Assembly (NCBI RefSeq): GCF_000308695.1
Contig: NZ_BAGG01000049.1
Span: 1 to 46,914 of the forward strand
DNA from: Nocardia takedensis NBRC 100417
Lineage (GTDB): Bacteria > Actinomycetota > Actinomycetes > Mycobacteriales > Mycobacteriaceae
Length of the DNA stretch: 46,914 nucleotides
Direction: 5' to 3'
Shown here: positions 1 through 9,358 of the stretch, in pieces
Position numbering within the stretch: the first letter of the stretch is position 1
How the letters are laid out: every line of letters starts with the position of its first letter
Made by a program: the position numbers and the translations under genes
The notes under the pieces: generated by a model
The model's input: the letters and a program-made list of their open reading frames with translations, nothing else
What the model was told of the DNA's origin: nothing
Databases searched by the model: none

Positions 1-899
1 AGGGCGACGCCGAGGGCTTCGGCGATGCCCGCGCGGTCGGCGCGCGAGGTGATGCCGCGGCGGCTCAACTCCTCGGTGAACCGGCTGACGACGAACATCG
101 CGTAGTCGATCGCCGTGCCGGTGGCGACCATCGTCGCGACCGAGAGGACCAGCGAGTCGAAGGCCAGGAATGTGGTGAGCCCGAACAGGACCCCGACCGC
201 GACGGCGATGCCCGCCGCGGTGACGGTGATCGGGATGCTCGCCGCGACCACCGCGCCGAGGGCCAGCAGCAGGACGGCGGCCGCGACCGGCAGACCGAGG
301 GCTTCGGCGCGGCGCAGGTCCGAGGTCTCCAGCGCCATCAGGTCGGCCTGGATCGGCGCGTAGCCGGTGAGACCGGTCTCGATTTCGGGTACGGCGACGG
401 CGGCGATGGCGGCCTGGAGTCGTTCGGCAACGTCGACGCGGTCGGCCATGGCGCCGTCGACGCCGACGATCGCGAACGCGGTGTGGCCGTCGGCGGAGAT
501 CTGCAGCGCGGGCAGTCCCTCGTGGGGGCCGACCACTCCGGCCACGCCCGCCACGCCCCTGGCCGCGTCGAGCGCGGCGTCCAGCGCGGCGCGGAACTCC
601 GGGCTGTCGACGCGGTGGCGCGCGGAATGCGCGACGAGCAGGTCCTGTTCGGCGCCGAGGTCGGCGAAGTGTTCGGCGGCGAGTTGTTCGACGCGGGCGG
701 AATCGGAGCCCGGTACCGCGTAGTCGGGCGCGCCGAGGCGGTCGTGCAGGGCGGGGAAGGTGGCGGCGCAGCCGACGGCGAGCACGATCCAGGCCAGGAC
801 GACCAGGCGGCGATGCCGGGCCATCAGCCGACCCCAGCGGCCGAGCGGCCCCGGCGACGGGGTGACCGCCGGGGGCGCGGCGGTGGCGTGCAGAGTCAT
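1..899 (-). CDS. MMPL/RND family transporter, N-terminal part (3' end lies outside the window)
   Basis: About 299 N-terminal codons are present; the gene runs off the left edge. The protein starts with a short cytoplasmic stretch, a first membrane helix (VVLAWIVLAVG), then a large extracytoplasmic porter domain, and then a run of membrane helices beginning around residue 205 (PVAAAVLLLALGAVVAA). The stretch GTAIDYAMFVVSRFTEEL is the classic MMPL signature, with the Asp-Tyr pair of the proton-relay helix. MMPL proteins are inner-membrane, proton-driven exporters of lipids or drugs; the substrate cannot be told here. The ATG at 899 follows a strong GGGAGGG Shine-Dalgarno with short spacing. A perfect 17-bp palindrome lies just upstream, which suggests control by a TetR-type repressor. 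Confidence 0.9.
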   Translation of the reverse strand, partial: MTLHATAAPPAVTPSPGPLGRWGRLMARHRRLVVLAWIVLAVGCAATFPALHDRLGAPDYAVPGSDSARVEQLAAEHFADLGAEQDLLVAHSARHRVDSPEFRAALDAALDAARGVAGVAGVVGPHEGLPALQISADGHTAFAIVGVDGAMADRVDVAERLQAAIAAVAVPEIETGLTGYAPIQADLMALETSDLRRAEALGLPVAAAVLLLALGAVVAASIPITVTAAGIAVAVGVLFGLTTFLAFDSLVLSVATMVATGTAIDYAMFVVSRFTEELSRRGITSRADRAGIAEALGVA

Positions 900-908
900 C
901 GACCCTCC

Positions 909-925
909 CAGGTAACTGTTACCTG
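909..925. promoter_or_regulatory. Perfect 17-bp palindrome, candidate repressor operator for the MMPL gene
   Basis: CAGGTAACTGTTACCTG has two perfect 8-bp arms around a central T. It lies 10 bp upstream of the MMPL start codon, and on the other side 145 bp upstream of the SPFH gene. A further half-site (TCAGGTA, 936-942) forms a second inverted repeat with ACCTGA at 922-927. This form is typical of TetR-family operators, and MMPL exporters are often TetR-controlled. No regulator gene is visible in the window. Operator role is inferred. Confidence 0.55.
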
Positions 926-1070
926 AAAGCCACTCTCAGGTATGTGTCAGTGTAGGAACGCCGACGGCGACCGTGCAAGAGGGACGCGCGCCCGCCGATC
1001 GCCCACGACCCCGAACCGGTCGCGTAATCCGTTCGGCCCGACCGGATTCGCCCGGGTACTGTGCCGACCC

Positions 1071-2459
1071 ATGGGGACAGATCCGGGAAGAAACAGTTAC
1101 CTCGACCAGGTCGTGGCGCAGTCCGCCGCGCTGGAGGACGACCTGCGCACACGCAAACCGGCGGCCCCCGCGGCCGCGCCGCCGCCGCCCGGCGCGCCCG
1201 CGCCGCGCGGGGTGATGGCCAAACGCGCCGAGCGGGCGGGTCAGCCCGCGCAGTCGGCGGGGCCCGGCCCCGTGGAGGTGAAGATCACCGGATTCTGGCG
1301 CAGGCGAACGGTTCTCGTTCCCCCGAACGCCTTCGTCGTGCACACCCGCCGGGGGCGTGGCGAACCCGTGCACATCGGTCTGGGCGTCTCGTTCCGCTTC
1401 GATCCGAGCACCGATTCGTTCCTGGTGGTCCCCGGCGCGATGCAGACCATCCTCATCAACGCCTACTGCATCTGCAGCGAATTGCAGGGCGTGCTGGTCC
1501 AGGGCTACGTGCAGTGGATCATCGAGGATTTCGCCACCGCCTACCGGAAACTGGACTTCTCCGACGCCGAGGACCCCATGCGCCTGGTGAACATCCAACT
1601 GCGCGAGCAGGCCGAGGCGGCCATCAAGGACAAGGTCTCCACCATGGGCGTGCGCGACGTGCTCAGCGACAAGCAGCCCATCATCGAGGAACTCACCGCC
1701 CGACTGCGCGCGGTCGCCGAGGGCAGCGCCGACGGCGACCGCGGTCTGGGGTTGCGCATCGTCACCGTGCAGATCAAGGAGGCGGTGGTCAGCTCCTCGA
1801 CCCTGTGGGAGAACCTCCAGAAGCCCTACCGCAGCGAACAGAGCCAGATCGCGCGGTTGGCCGAACTGGCCGCCCACGAGGTCATCTCGGCCCGGGAGGC
1901 CCAGACCCACCGCGCGGCCGAGCAGCGACGCATCGAGAACGAGCGCGAACTGGCCGAACTGCGCGCGCGCAACGAGGCCGCCGCCTTCGACCGCGAGACC
2001 GCCGAACAGTTGCGGCGCACCACCCGCGAGCACGACGACCAGCGCGCGGTCGCCGATCTGGAGCAGCAGACCGCCACGCACGCGCTGCGCCTGGAGCGCG
2101 AACAGCACGCCGAACAGGCCGAGAACCTGCGCAGGCGACAGGAATTGCGCCGCCAGGAACTCGACGGCGAGTTGGCGCTGACCGAGGCCAGACTGCGCGC
2201 CGAGCACGAAGGCGAACTGCTCGACCTCGAACGCGACCGACTGCGGGTGGTGGCCGCCAACGCCCGCAACGGCGCGAGCATCCAGGCGCAGTTGATCGAG
2301 AATCTGCCGCAGATCGTCTCGCAGTTGCCGACGCCCGCCGAACTGCGCACCTATCAACTCGGCGGCGACGTGTCGGGACTGTCGGCATTGCTGACCCAAC
2401 TCGGCGGCCTGCTCGAGTCATGGACGGCGGACCGGTCCGATCAGCGCCGCGACGGCTGA
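1071..2459 (+). CDS. SPFH/band-7 domain protein with long coiled coil
   Basis: A 462-residue protein. After a Pro/Ala-rich N-terminal segment (about residues 25-60) comes a band-7/SPFH-like domain starting near VEVKITGFWRRRTVLVPPN and running to about residue 250. A long Arg/Glu/Ala-rich coiled coil follows (about 260-400, with repeated REQ, ERE and RRQEL patterns). The short globular C-terminus resembles that of flotillin-like proteins. No hydrophobic anchor or signal peptide is seen, so any membrane association would be peripheral. The ATG at 1071 is preferred over longer in-frame starts because the upstream sequence looks non-coding; no good ribosome site is visible. The gene is divergent from the MMPL gene and convergent with the small gene at 2524. 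Function is unknown; a scaffold role is only a family-level guess. Confidence 0.8.
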   Translation: MGTDPGRNSYLDQVVAQSAALEDDLRTRKPAAPAAAPPPPGAPAPRGVMAKRAERAGQPAQSAGPGPVEVKITGFWRRRTVLVPPNAFVVHTRRGRGEPVHIGLGVSFRFDPSTDSFLVVPGAMQTILINAYCICSELQGVLVQGYVQWIIEDFATAYRKLDFSDAEDPMRLVNIQLREQAEAAIKDKVSTMGVRDVLSDKQPIIEELTARLRAVAEGSADGDRGLGLRIVTVQIKEAVVSSSTLWENLQKPYRSEQSQIARLAELAAHEVISAREAQTHRAAEQRRIENERELAELRARNEAAAFDRETAEQLRRTTREHDDQRAVADLEQQTATHALRLEREQHAEQAENLRRRQELRRQELDGELALTEARLRAEHEGELLDLERDRLRVVAANARNGASIQAQLIENLPQIVSQLPTPAELRTYQLGGDVSGLSALLTQLGGLLESWTADRSDQRRDG

Positions 2460-2477
2460 GCCCGGGCCGACACACGA

Positions 2478-2510
2478 CGGTGGCCCGACTCGCGGGGAGT
2501 CGGGCCACCG
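2478..2510. terminator. Bidirectional hairpin terminator
   Basis: A perfect 14-bp stem (CGGTGGCCCGACTC and its complement) with the 5-nt loop GCGGG. It sits 19 bp after the SPFH stop codon and 14 bp beyond the stop codon of the convergent small gene. There is no T-run, as is common in actinobacteria. Confidence 0.85.
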
Positions 2511-2523
2511 GGCGGAACGAGCG

Positions 2524-2736
2524 TCAGCCTGCCGCGGCGGGGAGCCAGTGCACGGCGGCGACAGCGGGGCGTTTTCGCATGGCCGCGAAACTGTGTCGCG
2601 CGGGGCTGATCAATGCGGTGAACCATGAGCGGCGATGCTCGGCGAGCGCGGCCGCGACAGCGGGGATCTCGATGCAGTGCACGCCTCCCGCCATTCCCAG
2701 GCGGTGGCGACCCGTCTGGTTGATTCTGGTGCCCAA
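2524..2736 (-). CDS. Small hypothetical protein (70 aa, TTG start)
   Basis: I do not recognise this protein. It starts with TTG at 2736, preceded by AAAGGA at a good 6-7 nt spacing on the minus strand. It encodes a His/Ala-rich basic protein without a signal peptide or membrane helix. Third codon positions are strongly G/C, and the stop codon falls just before a perfect terminator hairpin; both argue for a real gene. An 11-bp stretch (CCCCGCTGTCG) occurs twice, giving the similar segments IPAVAAAL and RPAVAAVH. A possible -10 (TAATCT, minus strand) lies near 2782. It could still be a chance ORF. Confidence 0.5.
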   Translation of the reverse strand: MGTRINQTGRHRLGMAGGVHCIEIPAVAAALAEHRRSWFTALISPARHSFAAMRKRPAVAAVHWLPAAAG

Positions 2737-3047
2737 TGATGTTCCTTTGCTAGCTGGTGTGGCCTGGATCGCCAGGGCGAAGATTAGCCGAAGAAATGGG
2801 CGGCGCAGGGGATTTTGCGACCGCGATTGTCCCGGCGTGTCGGAAAGTTGTCGTCGGCGTGGCGCATTTCGCCGGAAATGTTGCGAATCGGTCTCGGGGT
2901 AGTCACGGAACGGGCAAAGCGCCCGCCGGGTGGTGAATTCCGAAATGCCGGTGGGTAATCACGCGCTTCGGGGGTGAAAGTCCCTCGGGCGGTAGTCGCC
3001 GTGCGGTGCCCGGGTGGGCGCGTGGGGGCGATGCGAGACTGTGGGGC
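2737..3047. other. Intergenic region between the small gene and coaE
   Basis: About 310 bp of lower GC than its surroundings. It holds the promoter and leader of the small minus-strand gene and the region upstream of coaE. A stretch around 2960-3010 contains GGTGAAAGTCC and GC-rich repeats that could fold, but no known riboswitch could be matched in full. No gene is supported here. Confidence 0.4.
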
Positions 3048-4160
3048 ATGTTGCGGATCGGCCTCACCGGAGGCATGGGAGCGGGCAAGTCGACGGTGGC
3101 GCGAATCCTCGCCGAGCGGGGTGCGGTGATCGTGGATTCGGATGTGATCGCCCGGGAGGTGGTGGCTCCCGGCACCGAGGGCCTGGCCGCGCTGGTGGCG
3201 GCGTTCGGCCCGGAGATCCTCGACGCGGACGGCGCTCTGGACCGCCCGGCCCTGGCCGCCCGCGCGTTCGCCGACGACGAATCGCGCGCGACGCTGAACT
3301 CCATCACCCACCCCTTGGTGGGTCGGCGCACCACCGAACTGATCGCGGCGGCCGCGCCGGACGCCATCGTGGTGCAGGACATCCCGCTGCTGGTGGAGAA
3401 CAATCTCGCGCCGTTCATGAATCTGGTGCTGGTGGTCGACGTGCCCGCCGAGACCCGGTTGCGGCGGTTGGTGGAGTTCCGTGGCGTGGACGAGGGCGAC
3501 GCGAAAGCGCGGATCGCGGCCCAGGCCACCGACGAGCAGCGACGTCTGGTGGCCGACGTCCTGCTCGACAACAGCGGTCCCGAGGGCGCGGTCGAACCGG
3601 TGCTGGCCGCGCTCTGGGACGACAGGCTCGTGCCGTTCGAGCGGAATCTGCGCGCAGGGACGCCCGCGCCCGCCGAGGCGACGGTCGTGGCCGCCGACCC
3701 GGAGTGGCCCGCGCAGGCGCGGCGGTTGATCGCGCGGTTGTGGGTGGCCTGCGGGGCGAACGCGACGCGCATCGATCACGTCGGCGCGACCGCCGTCCCG
3801 GGGCGAGCCGCGCCCGATCTGCTCGAGATCCAGATCACCGTGGCCGACGCCGCGCACGTCGACTCGGTGCGCGCGGCGCTGGGCGGCGCGGGTTTCCCGG
3901 CGCTGCCCGCAGGCACTGTGCCCGCCGCGAAGTCGGAGTCGTCGGGCACGGGCTCGTCGGAACCGTCGGACGCGGGGTTGTCGGACGCGGGGTTGTCGGA
4001 CGCGGGGTTGTCGGACGCGGAGTCGTCGGACGCCGAGGCCGCCCGTGATCGCCCGGCCGAATCGTGGCACGGCAACGCCGATCCGGGGCGGCCCGCGACG
4101 GTCGTGGTCCGGGTGCAGGGCTCGCCCGCCCAGGTCGCCGCTTCGGCGGAAACGGGGTAG
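3048..4160 (+). CDS. coaE: Dephospho-CoA kinase with a shortened C-terminal GrpB (UPF0157) domain
   Basis: CoaE phosphorylates the ribose 3'-OH of dephospho-CoA, the last step of coenzyme A synthesis. Residues 1-200 are a complete kinase domain, with the Walker A motif GLTGGMGAGKST (about 5-16), the DSDVIAREV segment and a HPLVG/DIPLLVENN core. Mycobacterial CoaE carries a GrpB-like domain after this. Here it begins normally (DPEWPAQARRLIARLW, IDHVGATAVPG) but is interrupted by a Ser/Asp-rich insert made by a 15-bp tandem repeat. It ends soon after at GSPAQVAASAETG, so the last part of GrpB is missing. Total length is 370 aa, against about 407 in M. tuberculosis. The ATG at 3048 matches the family start MLRIGLTGG. 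The kinase should be active; the GrpB part may not fold. Confidence 0.95.
   Translation: MLRIGLTGGMGAGKSTVARILAERGAVIVDSDVIAREVVAPGTEGLAALVAAFGPEILDADGALDRPALAARAFADDESRATLNSITHPLVGRRTTELIAAAAPDAIVVQDIPLLVENNLAPFMNLVLVVDVPAETRLRRLVEFRGVDEGDAKARIAAQATDEQRRLVADVLLDNSGPEGAVEPVLAALWDDRLVPFERNLRAGTPAPAEATVVAADPEWPAQARRLIARLWVACGANATRIDHVGATAVPGRAAPDLLEIQITVADAAHVDSVRAALGGAGFPALPAGTVPAAKSESSGTGSSEPSDAGLSDAGLSDAGLSDAESSDAEAARDRPAESWHGNADPGRPATVVVRVQGSPAQVAASAETG
3966..4035 (+). repeat. 15-bp tandem repeat inside coaE
   Basis: TCGGACGCGGGGTTG occurs three times perfectly (3966-3980, 3981-3995, 3996-4010). Two degenerate units follow (TCGGACGCGGAGTCG at 4011, TCGGACGCCGAGG at 4026). Each unit is in frame and adds the residues SDAGL or SDAES. 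Such repeats can change copy number by slippage without breaking the frame. Confidence 0.95.
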
Positions 4161-4179
4161 TCGACCGCCGCGCAGCTCT

Positions 4180-4195
4180 GAAACATCAATGTTTC
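4180..4195. promoter_or_regulatory. Inverted repeat upstream of the secreted-protein gene
   Basis: GAAACAT-CA-ATGTTTC has perfect 7-bp arms and a 2-bp spacer, and is A/T-rich in a GC-rich setting. It lies 20 bp after the coaE stop and about 31 bp upstream of a possible -10 box (TAGTGT, 4227-4232) for the gene at 4281. Its position suggests an operator or activator site. Inferred only. Confidence 0.4.
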
Positions 4196-4280
4196 GGAAA
4201 CTGCCGTGCGGGTGCGCCGTGCCGGATAGTGTCGTGCTCGCCCACCTGGAGTGGGAGGCATCACAGGAAGTGGATCCAGC

Positions 4281-4721
4281 ATGACAGCACAGCATCGGCG
4301 TCTGCGTCGCGCGGGCACCGGCCTCTCGGCCTTCGGCGCGGTCGCGGCCATCGCGGTTCTCACCGCCCCGCACGCCTCGGCCTGGGTCGGGGAGATCAGC
4401 GTCAGCGGCACCGAGCACAAGGTCGGATGCAGCTACACGATCACCGCGACGGTGGAGATCGACCGGCTCACCGAGGTCCGGTTCACCGACAACGGCAAGG
4501 CCATCCCCGGCAGCCCGGTGACCCCTTCGCTGCTCTCGAACAAGGTCACCCTCAAGTGGACCCCCGAGACCGCGGGCAACCACAAGATCGAGGCGCGCCA
4601 ACTGCTGATCAGCGATTCGGTCACCATCGCGGTCGCCGAGAAGCCCGCGAGCACCGGCAGCGCGGGCGGCGGATGCGGCGGCGGACTCGGCGGACTGATC
4701 CCCGGTCTGTCCAGCAACTGA
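4281..4721 (+). CDS. Small secreted protein with Ig-like fold (hypothetical)
   Basis: A 146-residue protein with a clear Sec signal peptide: basic N-terminus (QHRRLRRAG), hydrophobic core (AFGAVAAIAVLTA) and signal peptidase I site after PHASA, leaving a mature start at WVGEIS. The mature part is beta-rich with alternating polar and hydrophobic residues (VTLKWTPETAGNHKIEARQ), as in bacterial Ig-like domains. A Gly-rich, Cys-containing tail (GGGCGGGLGGLIPGL) follows. There are two Cys in the mature part, which could form one disulfide. The ATG at 4281 follows AGGAAG at 10 nt; an upstream in-frame GTG would spoil the signal peptide. Likely cell-wall located or exported; no function can be assigned. 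Confidence 0.8.
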   Translation: MTAQHRRLRRAGTGLSAFGAVAAIAVLTAPHASAWVGEISVSGTEHKVGCSYTITATVEIDRLTEVRFTDNGKAIPGSPVTPSLLSNKVTLKWTPETAGNHKIEARQLLISDSVTIAVAEKPASTGSAGGGCGGGLGGLIPGLSSN

Positions 4722-4724
4722 GTC

Positions 4725-4752
4725 GAGAGGATCGCCGCGGGGCGATCCCCTC
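4725..4752. terminator. Hairpin between convergent genes
   Basis: GGATCGCC-GCGG-GGCGATCC is a perfect 8-bp stem, extended by GAG/CTC around one mismatch. A second GC-rich hairpin (CGCCGTC to GACGGCG) follows within 30 bp. The pair lies between the secreted-protein gene and the convergent DUF402 gene. Confidence 0.75.
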
Positions 4753-4791
4753 GCCGTCGTCCGGTCGGGGGACGGCGGCCGTCGCGGGCGG

Positions 4792-5316
4792 CTACTTCCA
4801 GGTCAGGGTGATGTCGAGGGTCTCGAGCCACCGTTCCAGGGAGTAGCCGTTGGCGGCGATGCCATCGATGGCGGCGGTCGCGCGTTCGATCGCCGCCTGC
4901 GATTCGGCCGCGCCGAGCAGTCCGGCGGCGTGCGCGGCCAGCAGTTCGTCCACGTCGAGCAGTTCCAGGTCGCGGCCGGTGCGCACGACGATGTCGAGGT
5001 AGTGGTCCACCGAGGTCCACTGCCCGGCGCTGCCCCTGGTGAATTCGCCCAGGTCGAGGTAGTAGTTCTGATCCCGCCGGTGTTCGGGCCGGTAGTGGAA
5101 GATCGTGGCGCGCAGCGCCAGCTCCGGCAGCAGCCACGATTCGAGATAGTGGAATTCCGGGTGGTCGGCCGAGCGCGCCATGTACAGGCCGAACGGCTCC
5201 ACGTGATAGCGCTCGACCTGGCGGACCAGACCCTTGGGATCGGTGTTGGTCAGACCGGGCACGTCGAAGTGTTCGACCTTGGGCTTGTGCACGTGGACTT
5301 CCGGCGCCTGCGTCAT
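4792..5316 (-). CDS. DUF402 domain protein (Rv1632c-like)
   Basis: A 174-residue cytoplasmic protein. The central region has the DUF402/FomD-like pattern: an aromatic-rich strand ([12 protein letters not shown]), then [25 protein letters not shown] and VDHYLDIVV with acidic residues suited to metal binding. Some DUF402 proteins are metal-dependent nucleotide phosphohydrolases; the substrate here is unknown. The C-terminal helical part ([22 protein letters not shown]) is typical of the actinobacterial form. The gene lies between coaE and uvrB, as Rv1632c does in M. tuberculosis. The ATG at 5316 is favoured over a longer start because of family length. It is divergent from uvrB, with 97 bp between the starts. 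Confidence 0.8.
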   Translation of the reverse strand: MTQAPEVHVHKPKVEHFDVPGLTNTDPKGLVRQVERYHVEPFGLYMARSADHPEFHYLESWLLPELALRATIFHYRPEHRRDQNYYLDLGEFTRGSAGQWTSVDHYLDIVVRTGRDLELLDVDELLAAHAAGLLGAAESQAAIERATAAIDGIAANGYSLERWLETLDITLTWK

Positions 5317-5400
5317 GCACCCAGAATCTACCGCCGTGGCCGCGCCGTCGAGCCGAGCGCCCGCCGTCCTCGTCGCCCGGAATGTGTCGGTGGCGGGGCC

Positions 5401-5406
5401 TAGGCT
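5401..5406 (+). promoter_or_regulatory. Candidate -10 box for a leaderless uvrB transcript
   Basis: TAGGCT fits the actinobacterial TAnnnT -10 pattern and ends 7 bp before the uvrB ATG. A transcript starting at or next to the ATG would be leaderless, in keeping with the lack of a Shine-Dalgarno there. No LexA box was found in the 97-bp uvrB upstream region. Confidence 0.45.
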
Positions 5407-5413
5407 GGTGAGC

Positions 5414-7603
<2,190 letters not shown>

Positions 7604-7635
7604 GCCCGCACCGGTCCGCGTCCGCGCCGGGGCGT

Positions 7636-8118
7636 TCAGCCCTGGGTGGCCATCCATTCGTTCACGCGGCGCTCGGCCTCCTCGCGCGAGACGTCCTCGA
7701 CGCGGGTCATCACCGCCCAGCGGTGTCCGAACGGGTCCAGGACGACGCCGTAGCGGTCGCCGGTGACGAAGGTCTGCGGTTCCTCGGCGCTGCGCGCGCC
7801 GTGGTCGAGCGCGCGGCGGATCACGGCGTCGACGTCGGGGCAGTAGTGCACGATCGAGGTGTGCACCCAGTCGCCTGCGGGGGCGAGCACGCCGTTGTCG
7901 GGGATGGGCATGCCCAGTTGCAGGGTGGAGTCGCCGAAGCGCAGTTCGGCGTGCGCGGGTTGGCCGTCGGGCAGGTCGTTGCGGCTGATCACCTCCGCGC
8001 CGAACACGGCGCGGTAGAACTCGATGGCCTTGTTGCCGTCCGGCACGGCCAGGAAACAGGTGATCGAGTGGTAGCCCTCGGGGATGGGGGACACGGTGGG
8101 ATCGGTTGTCTCGGTCAT
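7636..8118 (-). CDS. VOC (glyoxalase/bleomycin-resistance fold) family protein
   Basis: A 160-residue single-domain protein with two beta-alpha-beta-beta-beta modules. HSITCFLAVPDGNKAIEFYRAVFG opens the first; the FGD, HTS and DPFGHRWAVMTR segments are typical of the PhnB-like/YdeI branch. The C-terminal tail EEAERRVNEWMATQG is also common there. The metal ligands are not clearly all conserved, so this may be a binding protein rather than a lyase or dioxygenase. The gene is divergent from the AraC-type regulator with only 52 bp between the starts, so the regulator probably controls it. The substrate is unknown. Confidence 0.85.
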   Translation of the reverse strand: MTETTDPTVSPIPEGYHSITCFLAVPDGNKAIEFYRAVFGAEVISRNDLPDGQPAHAELRFGDSTLQLGMPIPDNGVLAPAGDWVHTSIVHYCPDVDAVIRRALDHGARSAEEPQTFVTGDRYGVVLDPFGHRWAVMTRVEDVSREEAERRVNEWMATQG

Positions 8119-8170
8119 GGCTTCGAGCCTGCTCGCTCGGCCCGGCCGGGTCTTGTAAGAACGCGACACC

Positions 8171-9040
8171 GTGGCTGAGGCGGGCGCGGTCCCCGGTCCC
8201 GAGGACCGCAAGGGCATCCTGCATCCCGACGAACAGGCCAAGTACCGCACGCTCGCGCGCCTGCCCGCCGGTCCGGTGACCGGCCGTTTCGTCGAGTGGT
8301 ACTGGTCGGTGCGCTGGGACCTGCGCGGCCGCGCGCCGTACCGGGCCGAGGTGCTGTCCTTCCCGTGCGTGAACGTCACCTTCGAACGGGACGGCGCGCG
8401 GGTCGGCGGATTCGTCAACGGGGTGAGCACCGGGAAATACATTCGCGAACTGTCCGGGGTCGGCGAGACTTTCGGCGTCCGTTTCCGCGCGGGCGGTTTC
8501 GGGGCCTGCACCGGATTGGACGTCGGGGCCTTCAAGGATTCGGCGATCGCGTTGACCGAGGCGATACCGGCGGCGGTCGGACTGTCCGAACGGGTGCTGG
8601 AGGCATCGTCCGATGCCCGACGGCGCGAGGTGGCCGAGGAATTCTTCGCCGGTCTCCCGGTCCCGGCCGATCCCACTTATCCGCTGGTGCTGCGGATCGT
8701 GGCGGCGATGGAACACGATCCGGAGTTGACCCGGGTCGATCAGGTCACCGATCGGTTCGGCGTCGGCGCGCGGACGCTGCAACGGATGTTCCGTCGCTAC
8801 GTCGGGGCCGGGCCGAAGTGGGTGCTGCGCCGCTACCGACTCCAGGACGGCGCGGATCTGCTCGCGCGCGGGCGATTCGCGGATCTGGCGGCGCTGGCGG
8901 CCGAGTTGGGCTACTTCGATCAGGCGCATTTCTCCCGCGAGTTCACCGCCGAGATCGGAATGGCGCCGCTGGAATACGCGAAGAATTCGATACGATCGCG
9001 CGACGAGGTCACCTCGAAAGTCTTTCCGGCGGGCCGATAG
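8171..9040 (+). CDS. AraC family transcriptional regulator
   Basis: A 289-residue protein. The N-terminal half is a DUF6597-type sensor domain (LPAGPVTGRFVEWYWSVRWDL, then FPCVNVTFE and GVRFRAGGF). The C-terminal 100 residues are an AraC-type double helix-turn-helix: first HTH VDQVTDRFGVGARTLQRMFR, second HTH DLAALAAELGYFDQAHFSRE followed by the usual FTAEIGMAPLEY. The start is GTG at 8171. The signal it senses is unknown. It is divergent from the VOC gene and probably acts on the shared 52-bp promoter. Confidence 0.9.
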   Translation: MAEAGAVPGPEDRKGILHPDEQAKYRTLARLPAGPVTGRFVEWYWSVRWDLRGRAPYRAEVLSFPCVNVTFERDGARVGGFVNGVSTGKYIRELSGVGETFGVRFRAGGFGACTGLDVGAFKDSAIALTEAIPAAVGLSERVLEASSDARRREVAEEFFAGLPVPADPTYPLVLRIVAAMEHDPELTRVDQVTDRFGVGARTLQRMFRRYVGAGPKWVLRRYRLQDGADLLARGRFADLAALAAELGYFDQAHFSREFTAEIGMAPLEYAKNSIRSRDEVTSKVFPAGR

Positions 9041-9358
9041 GCGGGTGGCGGTGGCCGGAATCACGAAGCCGTCCTCTGTGATGAATCTCCCAGGGCCGCA
9101 AACGGGTTGGCGGAGTTTGTGATGGGTCACAGAATTCGGCCGGAGAAATGGGGTAGGCGCTGGTCGGTCGGCGGGCCGCAAACCGATCCCGGCGTGCCGG
9201 CGGCGAAAGGCGCGACACCGCCGAGTGTGATGTGTTGCGATTTCTGAAATTTCCGGACGATTTGCCGCTAGGGTCGAGCGCAGTCGCCGCACCGGTGCCC
9301 CGACCGTCCGGAAAGCGCCGGTGCCGAGGCACCCGACCCGCATAGTTGGAGGACACAC
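9041..9358. promoter_or_regulatory. usp upstream region with a 10-bp inverted repeat around a candidate promoter
   Basis: A 318-bp region without a gene. TTTCCGGACG (9250-9259) and its exact complement CGTCCGGAAA (9305-9314) flank a TAGGGT -10-like box (9269-9274), which could form a repression loop or two operator halves. A palindrome (GCACCGGTGC) and a small GGTGCC/GGCACC hairpin follow before the GGAGG ribosome site of usp. I found no convincing DevR box here. Confidence 0.45.

Noticed and set aside
2950..3010. GGTGAAAGTCC and GC-rich repeats resembling an FMN riboswitch or group II intron piece
   Set aside because: Only a short stretch fits; the order of the conserved elements of the FMN riboswitch is wrong, coaE is not a riboflavin gene, and no intron protein or catalytic domain V could be found.
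3966..4035. Repeats as a possible CRISPR array
   Set aside because: The units are 15 bp, directly adjoining, in frame within coaE, and without spacers.
9041..9358. A DevR box upstream of the universal stress protein
   Set aside because: GGGCC and GATCCC elements exist, but the spacing between them does not fit the 14-bp DevR core.
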